DNA of 64,000 nucleotides from Stutzerimonas stutzeri (GCF_002890895.1 NZ_POUL01000006.1:124001-188000); one strand, 5' to 3'. Shown: positions 16,030 to 25,706, counted from the stretch's first letter. Numbers and translations are program-made. The notes: a model not told the origin generated them from the sequence alone.

Positions 16030-17406
16030 ATGTTATTGACCGCCTGGCGGCACGCCCCCACCCATAAACGGGTCTGGGCGCTGGCTGCGCCGATGATTCT
16101 GTCCAACCTCTCGGTGCCGCTGGTGGCACTGGTCGACAGCGCCGTCATCGGCCACCTGCCGCATGCGCATCAGCTGGCGTCGGTCGCCGTCGGCGGCAGC
16201 CTCTATACGCTGCTGGTATGGGTCATGGGCTTTCTGCGCATGGGCACCACCGGCTTCGCCGCCCAGGCCGCCGGGCGCGAGGATGGCGGCGCGCTGCGCC
16301 AGGTGTTGCTGCAAGGGTTACTGCTGGCGCTGGGCTTCGCCCTGCTGTTGAGTTTGGTCGCCCTGCCACTCAAAGGCTACGCACTGCAGCTGATGCAGCC
16401 CTCGGCAGAGCTGGACAGCCTGACCCAGGCCTATTTCCACACCCGCCTGTTCGGCCTGCCGGCAGCCCTGGCGAGCCTGGCACTGATCGGCTGGTTTCTC
16501 GGCACCCAGAATGCCCGCGCACCGCTTGCCATCCTGCTGACGACGAACCTGATCAACGTCGCGCTGGACCTGTGGTTCGTCATCGGGCTGGAGTGGGGCG
16601 TGGCCGGTGCGGCACGCGCCTCGGTCATTGCCGAATGGGGCGGTGTGCTGGTCGGTCTCGCGCTGACCCGAGGTGCACTGTTGCGGTACGCCGGACATCT
16701 CGACCGTCGCGCGCTGCGCCTGTGGGCCAGCTGGCGCCCACTGATGTCAGTCAATCGGGACATCTTCCTGCGTTCGCTGGCGCTGCAGCTGGTGTTCTTC
16801 CTCGTCACCGTACAGGGGACGCGGCTGGGCGATGCGACGGTGGCGGCCAATGCCTTGCTGCTGAACGGTTTGATGCTCACGGCGCACGCACTGGACGGCT
16901 TGGCCCATGCAATCGAAGCGCTCAGTGGCCATGCCATCGGCGCCCAGAGCCGCACCGAGCTGCGTCGGATCCTGACCGTTGCCGGCGGCTGGTCGCTGCT
17001 GGCGAGCCTGGCCTTCGGCCTGTTCTTCCTGCTGGGCGGCGAGCTGTTCATCAGCCTGCAGACCGACATCCCCTCGGTACGCGAGACCGCCACGACCTAT
17101 CTGCCCTATCTCGCCGCGCTGCCCCTGGTTGCGGTCTGGAGCTATCTGCTCGATGGCTTGTTCATCGGCGCCACCCGCGCGCGGGAAATGCGAAACGCCA
17201 TGCTGCTAGCCGTCCTGATTTCGTTACCATTGGGCTGGCTGCTGCGTGGCATGGGCAATCACGGATTGTGGTTGGCCTTCCTCGCCTTCATGCTCCTGCG
17301 GGGTCTGTGCCTGGGGAGCATCGCCAGACGCCTGCAACGCCAAGGGCAATGGTTCGCTTCGACCCATGCGGCGCCAGCTGTGAACGCCGCAGCGCAACAA
17401 CCCTAA
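16030..17406 (+). CDS. MATE-family efflux transporter (DinF-like)
   Basis: Inner-membrane cation/drug antiporter of the MATE superfamily, 458 residues with about twelve hydrophobic segments. Typical motifs are RVWALAAPMILSNLSVPLVALVDSAVIGHL at the N-terminus (quoted in parts: APMILSNLS, LVDSAVIGHL) and MGFLRMGTTGFAAQA in helices 2-3. The pattern fits the DinF branch rather than NorM. The substrate cannot be read from the sequence. It is 18 bases upstream of the DUF2214 gene and probably co-transcribed with it. Confidence 0.92.
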   Translation: MLLTAWRHAPTHKRVWALAAPMILSNLSVPLVALVDSAVIGHLPHAHQLASVAVGGSLYTLLVWVMGFLRMGTTGFAAQAAGREDGGALRQVLLQGLLLALGFALLLSLVALPLKGYALQLMQPSAELDSLTQAYFHTRLFGLPAALASLALIGWFLGTQNARAPLAILLTTNLINVALDLWFVIGLEWGVAGAARASVIAEWGGVLVGLALTRGALLRYAGHLDRRALRLWASWRPLMSVNRDIFLRSLALQLVFFLVTVQGTRLGDATVAANALLLNGLMLTAHALDGLAHAIEALSGHAIGAQSRTELRRILTVAGGWSLLASLAFGLFFLLGGELFISLQTDIPSVRETATTYLPYLAALPLVAVWSYLLDGLFIGATRAREMRNAMLLAVLISLPLGWLLRGMGNHGLWLAFLAFMLLRGLCLGSIARRLQRQGQWFASTHAAPAVNAAAQQP

Positions 17407-17424
17407 CCAAAGGACCTTCAGAAA

Positions 17425-17883
17425 ATGGCCTATGCCGTCGCCGCCTACCTGCACTTTGTGGCGATCTTCCTGCTGTTCTCCCTGCTGGTGCTCGAGCACC
17501 AGCTGTTCCGCCTGCCGCTGAACTTCAAGCGCGCCCGCAGCCTGTTTCGCGTGGATCTGGCCTTCGGTATCGCGGCAGGCCTGGTGCTGCTGACCGGCGC
17601 CGCAAGGGCGATGCGCTATGGCAAGGGGCTGGACTACTACCTCAATAACAGCTTCTTTCACGCCAAGATCGGCTTGTTTGTCGCTGTCGCGCTGCTGTCG
17701 ATCTACCCCACCGTAACCTTTCTCAAGTGGCGTCCGGCACTGAAGGCCGGCCAGGTCCCGTCGATCACGCCTTCGGCTGCGCGCTGGGTGAAAACGGTAA
17801 TCCGCATCGAGCTGCTTGCCCTGCTGCTGATCCCTCTGCTGGCGACGTTTATGGCGCGCGGGCTTGGCGTGATTCCGCAGTAG
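17425..17883 (+). CDS. DUF2214 family membrane protein
   Basis: A 152-residue protein with four hydrophobic segments. Family features are AAYLHFVAIFLLFSLLVLEH at the start (helix 1), FRVDLAFGIAAGLVLLTG (helix 2) and FHAKIGLFVAVALLSIYPT (helix 3). The function of the family is unknown. It follows the MATE gene by 18 bases with AAAGGA as Shine-Dalgarno. Confidence 0.88.
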   Translation: MAYAVAAYLHFVAIFLLFSLLVLEHQLFRLPLNFKRARSLFRVDLAFGIAAGLVLLTGAARAMRYGKGLDYYLNNSFFHAKIGLFVAVALLSIYPTVTFLKWRPALKAGQVPSITPSAARWVKTVIRIELLALLLIPLLATFMARGLGVIPQ

Positions 17884-18051
17884 GCCCGCCATCTTCTGGC
17901 CGCTCGGTCAATTCCTGCCTGCGAGGCTGATCTGAGCGTCCGCGTTGGAACAGCGGCGAAATTCTTCGAAAACGATTCCAGACATCGACTGTCGACTCAA
18001 GACCGCGGCGCAGCAGTTCATAAGCCCGCATCACCCGACGGAGCCGAGCCG

Positions 18052-19158
18052 ATGACCGAACGCCTGAGCATAACGCCCCTCCCTTTCAATCCCGATTTCG
18101 AGCAGGTGCCGGACGATGAGTCCGAGACCATTTCCGGTCTGATCCAGGCGATGCGCGAGATCGCCGAGACGACCTTTGCTGACGGTGGCCATGCCATTCG
18201 CAGCGTGCATGCCAAGAGCCACGGTCTGTTACAGGGCGAAATCGAGGTGCTGCCCGACCTGCCGCCGGAACTGGCCCAGGGTGCTTTCGCCAAACCAGGA
18301 AAGATGCCGGTGGTGATGCGCTACTCGACCAACCCAGGCGACATTCTTGATGACAAGGTTTCGACCCCGCGCGGGCTGGCGATCAAGCTCATCGGCGTCG
18401 AGGGCGAACGCCTGCCCAACAGCGACGCCGAGGTCACCCAGGATTTCGTCATGGTCAACGCGCCGGCCTTCATGGTGCCGACGCCCAAGGACTTCCTCAA
18501 GTCAGTGAAGCTGATCGCCAAGACCACCGACCGCGCGCCCCGCGCCAAGCAAGCGCTGTCTGCTGCCCTGCGCGGTGCCGAGAGCCTGGTGAAAAAAGCC
18601 GGCGGGGAAAGCGCAACGCTCAAAGGCATGGGCGGTCACCCCACCACCAACCTGCTTGGCGAGACCTACTACACCGTGGTCCCGGTGCTCTATGGTCGCT
18701 ATTTCGCCAAGCTTTCGCTGGTCCCGGTGTCCCCGGAGCTGAAAGCCTTGACCGACCAGAACGTCGACCTGAAGGACAAGCCGAACGGCTTGCGCGAAGC
18801 GATCAACGACCATTTCGCGAAACACGGTGGCACCTGGGAGCTGCGCGTTCAGCTGGCCACTGACATTGAGAAGATGCCCCTCGAGGACGCCAGCGTGGTC
18901 TGGCCAGAAGACGCCAGCCCTTACGTCACCGTTGCGCGAGTCGAGGTGAAGCCGCAATCAGCCTGGAGCGATGCCCGCGCGGCAGTAGTAGATGATCAGA
19001 TGTCCTTCAGCCCTTGGCACGGCCTCGCGGCACATCGCCCACTCGGCGGCATCATGCGTTCGCGCAAGCCAGCCTACGAGATGTCATCGGAGTTTCGCGC
19101 ACGTCACAACGGCTGCCCGATGCATGAGCCCAAATCGCTGGATCAGCTGCCGAGCTGA
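18052..19158 (+). CDS. Catalase-like heme protein (SrpA family)
   Basis: A 368-residue member of the short catalase-related (SrpA-like) family. The distal histidine block is RSVHAKSHGLLQGE (around residue 50), and the likely proximal tyrosine is in RSRKPAYEMSSEFR near the C-terminus. The protein is shorter than classic monofunctional catalases (about 480) and has no signal peptide, so it is cytoplasmic. Members act as catalases or weak peroxidases; the true activity here is inferred. A hairpin terminator follows at 19180. Confidence 0.88.
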   Translation: MTERLSITPLPFNPDFEQVPDDESETISGLIQAMREIAETTFADGGHAIRSVHAKSHGLLQGEIEVLPDLPPELAQGAFAKPGKMPVVMRYSTNPGDILDDKVSTPRGLAIKLIGVEGERLPNSDAEVTQDFVMVNAPAFMVPTPKDFLKSVKLIAKTTDRAPRAKQALSAALRGAESLVKKAGGESATLKGMGGHPTTNLLGETYYTVVPVLYGRYFAKLSLVPVSPELKALTDQNVDLKDKPNGLREAINDHFAKHGGTWELRVQLATDIEKMPLEDASVVWPEDASPYVTVARVEVKPQSAWSDARAAVVDDQMSFSPWHGLAAHRPLGGIMRSRKPAYEMSSEFRARHNGCPMHEPKSLDQLPS

Positions 19159-19179
19159 TTGACCCAGCGTTGAAACGAC

Positions 19180-19207
19180 CACGCCCCGCCAGCGTTGCCG
19201 GGGCGTG
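19180..19207 (+). terminator. Terminator hairpin after the catalase-like gene
   Basis: CACGCCCCG (19180) pairs with CGGGGCGTG (19199-19207). The stem is nine perfect base pairs and is followed by TTC. It lies 21 bases past the stop. Confidence 0.7.
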
Positions 19208-19386
19208 TTCACATCAGGGCCAAAGTTTCTGGCGTTCGCCTGAGTGATGAATCTCACTGCCGTGAACTTGGCCGCTCAACCGCGAGGTAGCGCCGGCCTG
19301 CTGCCACCGACTCGCCAGTCAACCCTGCCCTGGCTCCCGGCTGCATCTGGCGCTATGGTCGGCACACCTCCATCCAGGGACGAATC

Positions 19387-20217
19387 ATGGCCGCCAAACC
19401 CAGCAACACCCGTCAGCAGATTCATCTTGCCGTACTCATCGACGCCGACAATGCCCCCGCCGCCATCGTCGAGGGGTTGTTCGAGGAGATTGCGAAATAT
19501 GGCGTCGCCAGCGTCAAGCGCATCTATGGCGACTGGACCAAGCCCAACCTGGGAAGCTGGAAAAAGGTCCTGCTCGACTACTCGATCCAGCCCATTCAGC
19601 AATTTGCCTACACCTCAGGCAAGAACGCCACTGACAGCTCGCTGATCATCGATGCGATGGACTTGCTGTACACACGTCGCTTCGACGGATTCTGCCTGGT
19701 GTCCAGCGACAGCGATTTCACCCGCCTGGCCGCTCGCCTGCGCGAGGAAGGTCTGACGGTGTATGGCTTTGGCGAACAGAAGACGCCCTCGCCCTTCGTT
19801 TCCGCCTGCGACAAGTTCGTCTACACCGAAATCCTTCGCGCCGACGCACCCAAGTCCTCTCAGGAGCCGCCGGGCAACGGCGACAAGACACCTGCTCCGG
19901 TGTCTGCAGAGAAGAGCGACGACGACGCCAAGAGCAGCGAAAAGAGCAGCCAGGTCAAAGCGCAGAAGGCTCCGGTGGAGTTCATCGCCAAAGTGCTGAG
20001 CGACATTGCCGATGATGAAGATGACTGGGTGCAGCTCGGCGAACTCGGTTCCAACATCAGCAAGCTCCGCCCCGCCTTTGACCCACGCCTGTACGGCTTC
20101 AAGAAACTCAGTGACCTGATCAAATCGCATCCCAAGCGCTTCGAACTGGAGGCAAGAGGGACCACCTCGACCGGCGGAAAGGCGCTGTATGCCCGAAATC
20201 TCAAGTCGAACAAGTAG
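19387..20217 (+). CDS. NYN (LabA/DUF88) domain protein with C-terminal OST-HTH/LOTUS domain
   Basis: A 276-residue putative RNA-processing protein. Residues about 14-150 form a PIN-like NYN domain: AVLIDADNAP (first acidic pair), KNATDSSLIIDAMDLLY and LVSSDSDFTRLA supply the conserved aspartates. A charged Ser/Lys/Asp-rich linker (about 155-195) leads to a C-terminal LOTUS domain (WVQLGELGSNISKLRPAFDPRLYGFKKLSDLI), quoted here by its ends QLGELG and YGFKKLSDL. LOTUS domains bind RNA G-quadruplexes in other systems. No toxin or phage partner lies nearby. The substrate is unknown. Confidence 0.9.
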   Translation: MAAKPSNTRQQIHLAVLIDADNAPAAIVEGLFEEIAKYGVASVKRIYGDWTKPNLGSWKKVLLDYSIQPIQQFAYTSGKNATDSSLIIDAMDLLYTRRFDGFCLVSSDSDFTRLAARLREEGLTVYGFGEQKTPSPFVSACDKFVYTEILRADAPKSSQEPPGNGDKTPAPVSAEKSDDDAKSSEKSSQVKAQKAPVEFIAKVLSDIADDEDDWVQLGELGSNISKLRPAFDPRLYGFKKLSDLIKSHPKRFELEARGTTSTGGKALYARNLKSNK

Positions 20218-20322
20218 CCTCGACTGAGAGAGGCCTGGCATCGCGCAACCAAATCGGCGTGCGGCACCGAACCCTCACCCATCGAACCCTTCTAAGCAAG
20301 CATCGACTTCAAGGAGGTTTCC

Positions 20323-20841
20323 ATGACCAAGGCACTGCTCACTACCCTAGGTTTAGCCCTTTGCGCCCCTGTTGCGTTTGCCCAGACACCCAAGCCCGAG
20401 GTGATAACTCACCTCAACGGGATGGATATCGAGGTCAGCGCCATGGGCGTGCCGACCTCGACCACCGAGGCGGGCGGTGAGCTGGTGGGGATTCGGGCGG
20501 TCAAGGTGATGAACAACACGGGCGACACCGTGACCTGCGAATTTCATGTGCCGGACGATGCGCGGGCGGATACCTCCGCCCCGCCCGTTTTCACCGTGAG
20601 CCCGAACACCCAGCGCGTTGAGCGGGTGCCGGGCGAATACTCCCCCGACCAGCCCTTTGCCGAACTGACCTGCCGCGGCGCCGCGCAAAGCATCGGCACG
20701 CCAACGGTCGAACAGACCAGCGAGCCGGAAGCCCAGCCGGCTGCCGGCACCCCGCTCGAAACCGAGGCTTCACCAACGCCCGCCAGCGAAACGCCAGCCG
20801 ACTCGACGCGGTCTCGCGAAGGGGCGAGCCGCGATCGTTGA
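20323..20841 (+). CDS. Hypothetical exported protein
   Basis: A 172-residue protein with a Sec signal peptide (TKALLTTLGLALCAPVAFAQ, cleavage after AFA at about 20). The globular part holds two cysteines (VTCEFHV and LTCRGA) that could form a periplasmic disulfide. The last 50 residues are a disordered Pro/Thr/Glu/Ala-rich tail. AAGGAGG is a strong Shine-Dalgarno. I recognise no named domain. Confidence 0.78.
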   Translation: MTKALLTTLGLALCAPVAFAQTPKPEVITHLNGMDIEVSAMGVPTSTTEAGGELVGIRAVKVMNNTGDTVTCEFHVPDDARADTSAPPVFTVSPNTQRVERVPGEYSPDQPFAELTCRGAAQSIGTPTVEQTSEPEAQPAAGTPLETEASPTPASETPADSTRSREGASRDR

Positions 20842-20857
20842 TCCGGATCGGTCGGAT

Positions 20858-20884
20858 GATGCGCCCGAAAACTACGGGCGCATC
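20858..20884. terminator. Bidirectional terminator hairpin
   Basis: GATGCGCCCG (20858) pairs perfectly with CGGGCGCATC (20875-20884) around AAAACTA. It lies between the exported protein gene and the end of the converging ABC operon. Confidence 0.75.
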
Positions 20885-20948
20885 GGCTGCCACACAGTGC
20901 CCGTGAGTCTCCGCTTCAGGCGGACGGCAACCAGAGACTATGGCGTTG

Positions 20949-21875
20949 CTAGCGCCGCTCTTCGCGGATGAAGGGAATACCCAGCGCGCCCGGCTGATTG
21001 CCGCTGACCTGCTTGCCGCTGGCCACCCAGATCATCACCGCCAGGGTTACGGCGTAGGGCGTCATCAGCACGAAGTACTGCGGCAGGCGCACGCCAGCGG
21101 CAGCCAGCTGCGGGATTAGCGCCTCGATGCAGCCGAACAGCAACGCACCGGCCAGCGCCTTCCACGGCGACCAACGCGCGAAGATCACCAGCGCCACGGC
21201 GATCCAGCCACGGCCACCGGTCATGTCGGCAATCCACAGTTTGGTACTGAGCACCGAGATATAGCCCCCCGCGAGGCCGATCAGCGCGGAGCCGGCGAGA
21301 ATCGCCGCCAGCCGGTAGCCCATTACGGAAATGCCCGCCGCATCCGCCGCCTGTGGGTTCTCCCCGACCGCGCGCATCCGCAGCCCTGTCGTGCTGCGTG
21401 CGAGAAAGGCGACCACCGCGAGCACGATCAGGGGCGTCATGAACACCAGCGGGTTCTGCACGAAGACTTTGCCCATGAGCGGCAACTCCGACAGCGGCCA
21501 CAGCTCGACCGCGTCCAACCCCTTCACCGGCTTGTTGGTCCAGTCCAGCAGCGTGCCGAGCAGCCCGGTCAGCCCCTGGCAGAAGAACACCAGTGCCAAT
21601 CCGGCGATCACCTGGTTGATCCGCAGCACCAGCACCATCAGTGCGAACAGCAACGACACCACCGCGGCTGCAACCATGGCCAGGAAAAGGGAGATGCCCG
21701 GCGTGCCGTAGGTCAGCTGCGCGCCGATACCGGCCAACGCGCCGACCAGCATCAGCCCTTCGGCCCCCAGCGACAGCACCCCGGCACGCTCGGTGAGAAT
21801 CAGCCCCAGCGCCGCGAGGGCGAAAGGCACGGCGAAGTCCGGTGTGTTCCCAAGCCAGTTGGCGATCATGTCCAT
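20949..21875 (-). CDS. BMP-type ABC transporter permease 2
   Basis: Inner-membrane permease of the nucleoside/simple-sugar ABC class (YufQ/NupQ-like, BPD_transp_2), about 308 residues with eight or more hydrophobic segments. Typical blocks are TERAGVLSLGAEGLMLVGAL near residue 27 and RAVGENPQAADAAGISV near 190. The start at 21875 overlaps the previous stop by one base (TGATG). It is the last gene of the six-gene operon and converges on the hairpin at 20858. Confidence 0.93.
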   Translation of the reverse strand: MDMIANWLGNTPDFAVPFALAALGLILTERAGVLSLGAEGLMLVGALAGIGAQLTYGTPGISLFLAMVAAAVVSLLFALMVLVLRINQVIAGLALVFFCQGLTGLLGTLLDWTNKPVKGLDAVELWPLSELPLMGKVFVQNPLVFMTPLIVLAVVAFLARSTTGLRMRAVGENPQAADAAGISVMGYRLAAILAGSALIGLAGGYISVLSTKLWIADMTGGRGWIAVALVIFARWSPWKALAGALLFGCIEALIPQLAAAGVRLPQYFVLMTPYAVTLAVMIWVASGKQVSGNQPGALGIPFIREERR

Positions 21876-23011
21876 CAGCTTTCGCCTCCCTGAACGCGGC
21901 GGATACGGTGGCGGATAAAGAAATCCGAGGAGGCGACGCAGATCACCAGGATTGCCTGGATCAGCTGCACCATGGAAAAGGGGATCTGGTAGAACACCTG
22001 CAAGCTGCGCCCGGCAACGAAGAGCATCGCCATCAGCAATGCCACCACCAGCGCGGCCAGCGGATTGTTGCGCGCGAGAAAGGCAATCAGGATGCCGGAG
22101 AAGCCGTAGCCCTGGTAGAACGACTGGGTCAGCCGTCCTTCCTGCCCCGCCGTGACCATAAACCCGGCGATACCCGCCATGGCGCCAGAGATCAGCACCG
22201 TGCCGATGATCATCTTCTGCACCGGCACCCCGACTGCCCCCGCCACCCGCGGATTGGCATCGACGAAGCGCAGGTACAACCCAGCGCGGGAAATGCCGAG
22301 AAACCACAGCGCCAGCAACGCGACGACCACCGCCAGCGGCACCGCGGCACTGATGCCCTCGAACAGTTCGGGCAAGCGCTCGAACGGCTGAAACTGCGGC
22401 GAATAAGGAAACGAACTCTTCGGGTCCTTCCAGCTGCCGTAGAGCAGGTGCAGCAGGAAGTTGATCGCCAGGTAGTTGAGCATCAGCGTCGAGATAATCT
22501 CGTTGACCTTCAGCCGCAGCTTGAGCAGCACCGGCGCCAGCGCCCAGAGCAGCCCACAAAAGATCGCCGCTGCCAGCATCAGCGGCAGACGCAGCGTTTG
22601 CGGGCCGACCTCGAACAGCGAGATCGCGGTGGCACCAATGGCGCCCCATATCATCTGGCCTTCCAGGCCCAGGTTCCAGAATTTGGCGCGAAACGCCATG
22701 CACCCGGCCAGGCCGACGAGAATCATCGGCGAGGCCTGGAACAACACGGCCTTCAGGCTCTGCGCGTCGAACACCGTGAGGATGACGAATTCGTTGAGCA
22801 GCTCGCCGGCCGGCACCCCGGCGGCGACCAGAATCGCGGCGGAAATGCCCAAGCCGAGCAACAGCGCGGCCGCGATGATCAGCGCCTGCCAACGCCAGGC
22901 CAGCTGCTGACGGATCTCCAAGGCGTAGCGACGCGCCAGCAACGGCTGTTTTGCACGCTTCGCCACTGAGGCGGCCTGCTCCAGCATCATCGGGCGTACC
23001 TGTTCATTCAT
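21875..23011 (-). CDS. BMP-type ABC transporter permease 1
   Basis: Inner-membrane permease of the YufP/NupP type, 378 residues. It has an N-terminal cytoplasmic stretch of about 30 residues, then hydrophobic segments; FRAKFWNLGLEGQMIWGAIGA (part: FWNLGLEGQM) is the conserved loop and RFVDANPRVAGAVGV is the coupling region. It overlaps the end of the ATPase gene by eight bases, so translation is coupled. Confidence 0.94.
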   Translation of the reverse strand: MNEQVRPMMLEQAASVAKRAKQPLLARRYALEIRQQLAWRWQALIIAAALLLGLGISAAILVAAGVPAGELLNEFVILTVFDAQSLKAVLFQASPMILVGLAGCMAFRAKFWNLGLEGQMIWGAIGATAISLFEVGPQTLRLPLMLAAAIFCGLLWALAPVLLKLRLKVNEIISTLMLNYLAINFLLHLLYGSWKDPKSSFPYSPQFQPFERLPELFEGISAAVPLAVVVALLALWFLGISRAGLYLRFVDANPRVAGAVGVPVQKMIIGTVLISGAMAGIAGFMVTAGQEGRLTQSFYQGYGFSGILIAFLARNNPLAALVVALLMAMLFVAGRSLQVFYQIPFSMVQLIQAILVICVASSDFFIRHRIRRVQGGES

Positions 23012-24581
23012 GGTTTGCCCCTTCAGTTGTCAACTCTGCTTGGCCCTGTTCGTCGTGACTCACCATGGCCCGGCCGATTGCCTGCCGGTCAGCCGGGCGG
23101 TCGAATTCGGCCACCATGCGCCCGCCACTCATCACGCCGATGCGGTCGGCCAGGGCCAGCACTTCGTCGAGGTCTTCACTGATCACCAGCACAGCCGCGC
23201 CGGCGTCGCGAGCGGCACGCAGCCGGCCGTGCACCGCAGCAGTGGCGCGCACGTCCAACCCGCGGCTGGGGCTGTGCACCAGCACCAGTTGCGGGTCGCG
23301 GGAAAATTCGCGGGCAATCACCAGCTTCTGCGCGTTGCCCCCGGAGAGCAGCGCAGCTTTCTGTTTCAGCGAACGCACGCCCTGCACATCGAACCCGGCC
23401 ACCGCCTCGGCGGCCTCTGCTTCCAGGCGCTTGCGCCGCAGATTGAAGAAAGAACCGTAGCGCCCGTTGTGAACCTGCCCGACGCCGAAGTTCTCGGCCA
23501 CCGACAGCTCGCCAGCCAGCGCCGTGCCGTAGCGGTCAGCCGGGATTGCGGCGATGCGCAGCTGGCGCCGCTGTTCCGGGCTGGCCCGGCGCAAGTCGCC
23601 GAAGCCCGCCAAGTCCAGCGTGCCCTGGCAGGCCTCCGGCAACCCCATCAGCACGTTGGCCAGTTCGCTCTGGCCGTTACCACCGACACCGGCAACGCCA
23701 TAGATCTCGCCGGCACGCAGGCTCAGCGTCACGCCATTTAGCGCGCCGTGTTCGCCTGTCCCGGTCGAACGCAGATCGCGTACCTGCAGCCGCACTTCAC
23801 CCGGCGTCGCCGGCTGATACTCGCTGGCCGGCGCGGAATCACCCACGGTCAGGCGCACCAGTTCGGGCACCGAGACCGTCTGTGGGTCGAGGGTTTGAAT
23901 CGTCCGTCCGCCGCGCATCACGGTGACGCGGTCGGCAAAGCGTTTCACATCGCTCATCTTGTGGGTGACCAGGATCACCGCCGCGCCCTGGCGGGCAAAA
24001 GCACGCACCGTTTCCAGCAGGCGCTCGGCTTCCCCATCGGTCAGCACCGCTGTTGGCTCGTCGAGAATCAGGATCCGCGCCCCCGCCAGCAGTACCTTGA
24101 GAATTTCCACCCGCTGTTGCTCGGCCACGGACAGTGACTCGGTGACCTGCTGCGGGTCGATGGTGAAACCCAGCTCTGCTGCCTTGTCGCTGATCCGCTG
24201 CTCCAATGCGGCCAAGCGCTGCCGATGGCTGCCCGCGAAAGCGTGGTTACCCGGCCCTTCGGGCAGGGCCAGCTGAATGTTCTCGGCCACGGTAAAAGGC
24301 TTCACCAGCTTGAAATGCTGATGAACCATGCCGATGTGGTAGCGGCTCGCATCGCGCGGGCCGCTGAGCCGCACCGCGTTGTCATTGATCAACAGCGATC
24401 CGCTTTCCGGTGCGTACAAGCCAGCGGCGATGTTCATCAGCGAGGATTTACCTGCGCCGTTCTCGCCAAGCAGCGCGTGCACTTCGCCCCACTTGGCGGT
24501 GAAGTCTGCCTGGGACAGGGCCATGAAGCCGTCGAACGACTTGCTCACCCCGGTCAGCTGGATCGCGTTGAGGTTGCTCAT
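23004..24581 (-). CDS. BMP-type ABC transporter ATP-binding protein (two ABC domains)
   Basis: Cytoplasmic ATPase of about 525 residues with two ABC domains in one chain, as in RbsA/NupO. Domain 1: Walker A LLGENGAGKSSL, signature LSVAEQQRVE, Walker B ILILDEPTAVL. Domain 2: a degenerate Walker A GVGGNGQSELA, signature LSGGNAQKLVIAREF, and LVLVHSPSRGLD where DEPTRGLD is usual, so the second site is degenerate as in this class. The ATG at 24581 was chosen because it overlaps the BMP stop by four bases (ATGA) and gives the normal N-terminus. Confidence 0.94.
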   Translation of the reverse strand: MSNLNAIQLTGVSKSFDGFMALSQADFTAKWGEVHALLGENGAGKSSLMNIAAGLYAPESGSLLINDNAVRLSGPRDASRYHIGMVHQHFKLVKPFTVAENIQLALPEGPGNHAFAGSHRQRLAALEQRISDKAAELGFTIDPQQVTESLSVAEQQRVEILKVLLAGARILILDEPTAVLTDGEAERLLETVRAFARQGAAVILVTHKMSDVKRFADRVTVMRGGRTIQTLDPQTVSVPELVRLTVGDSAPASEYQPATPGEVRLQVRDLRSTGTGEHGALNGVTLSLRAGEIYGVAGVGGNGQSELANVLMGLPEACQGTLDLAGFGDLRRASPEQRRQLRIAAIPADRYGTALAGELSVAENFGVGQVHNGRYGSFFNLRRKRLEAEAAEAVAGFDVQGVRSLKQKAALLSGGNAQKLVIAREFSRDPQLVLVHSPSRGLDVRATAAVHGRLRAARDAGAAVLVISEDLDEVLALADRIGVMSGGRMVAEFDRPADRQAIGRAMVSHDEQGQAELTTEGANHE

Positions 24582-25681
24582 TGCTGGGTGATCACTCCCT
24601 TGACGAACCAGTCCATCTGCCACAGCGCAGGGTCGGCCATGACCTCGCCGGCGGCGATGCGCTCGGTGCCGTCACGGTCGACCATGGGCACGGCATAGAT
24701 CTTCTTCTCGCCTTTGAGCAGCTCTTCGCGGGCGGCCATGATCTTCGCCTTATCCGCTTCGGAAACCGCCGGGCCGCAGCAGGCCGCGTCGGTGCCGCCC
24801 TCGGCCATGGACAACAGCGCGCCGTTCTCCGGTGGCGTCCAGTTGCCCGCACTGATCTTTTTCAGCTCCGGTGCAAGGAACTTGTCCCACACCCAGACTG
24901 ATGAGCAGACGGTGGCGTCCGGGGCGAACTCGCGCATGTCTCGGTGGTGGCCGGTGCCGTGCACGCCGCGCTCCTGGGCGACGATCTGCGGCGTCGGGCT
25001 ATCGACGTGTTGGCCGAGCACATCAGCGCCGGCGTCGATCAACGCCATGGCGGCGGCGCGTTCCTTGACCGGATCGTTCCACGCGCCGGTATAGACCACG
25101 GTGACAGTGGCCTCCGGGTTGATCTGCTGGGCGCCGAGGGCAAACGCATTGACCGTCCAGTTCACCTGGCCGAAGGGATTGGCCGCAACAAAGCCGAGCT
25201 TGCCGGTCTTCGACGCCGCGCCCGCCGCCATGCCGCACAGGTACTGGCTTTCGTAGGTACGGCCGTAGAAGGATTCGAGATTGCCGCTGTTGGTGGTGCC
25301 CGAGCCGTTGAGGAACGCCACGTCAGGGTATTTTTCGGCCAGCTCTTTGAAGGTGTCCGAGTAGCCGAAGGCGGTGCCGATGATGACGTTGGCGCCGCGC
25401 TGGATGAGGCGGTCCACGGCCGGGCGGATCGAAGAGGCGTTCTCCGGCACGCTTTCGACGTACTGGATCTTGGTATCCAGCTCGGTTTCGAGCTTCTGCC
25501 GCGCCTCATCAAAGGCCTGGGTCCAGCCGCCGTCATTGCGCGGGCTGATGTAGAGCATGGCGATCTTCGCCGGTTTATCGAGGGTCAGCCCCTCACTTTC
25601 CTGCGCCGAGGCGACGCCAACAGTCGTCGCCAGCCCGAGAGCCACCGCCGCACACAAGGTCCGTTTCATCTGATTGAGCAT
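24578..25681 (-). CDS. BMP family ABC transporter substrate-binding protein
   Basis: Periplasmic binding protein of the basic-membrane-protein (PnrA/BmpA, Med) family, whose known ligands are nucleosides and related compounds. A Sec signal (LCAAVALGLATTVGVASA) is followed by AMLYISPRNDGGWTQAFDEA, the typical first strand and loop, and FLNGSGTTNSGNLESFYGRTYESQYLCG. The ATG at 25681 is preceded by AGGAAG; an alternative ATG lies at 25669. It is the third gene of the operon and 25 bases after the VOC gene. The exact ligand is not known; a purine or oxidised nucleobase is suggested by context. Confidence 0.93.
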   Translation of the reverse strand: MLNQMKRTLCAAVALGLATTVGVASAQESEGLTLDKPAKIAMLYISPRNDGGWTQAFDEARQKLETELDTKIQYVESVPENASSIRPAVDRLIQRGANVIIGTAFGYSDTFKELAEKYPDVAFLNGSGTTNSGNLESFYGRTYESQYLCGMAAGAASKTGKLGFVAANPFGQVNWTVNAFALGAQQINPEATVTVVYTGAWNDPVKERAAAMALIDAGADVLGQHVDSPTPQIVAQERGVHGTGHHRDMREFAPDATVCSSVWVWDKFLAPELKKISAGNWTPPENGALLSMAEGGTDAACCGPAVSEADKAKIMAAREELLKGEKKIYAVPMVDRDGTERIAAGEVMADPALWQMDWFVKGVITQQ

Positions 25682-25706
25682 TCTTGGTCTTCCTGAGGTT
25701 GGCACG

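Noticed and set aside
16218-17648. Long + strand frame overlapping MATE and DUF2214 genes
   Set aside because: It runs in another frame across two real genes and has Arg/Pro/Gly-rich shadow composition.
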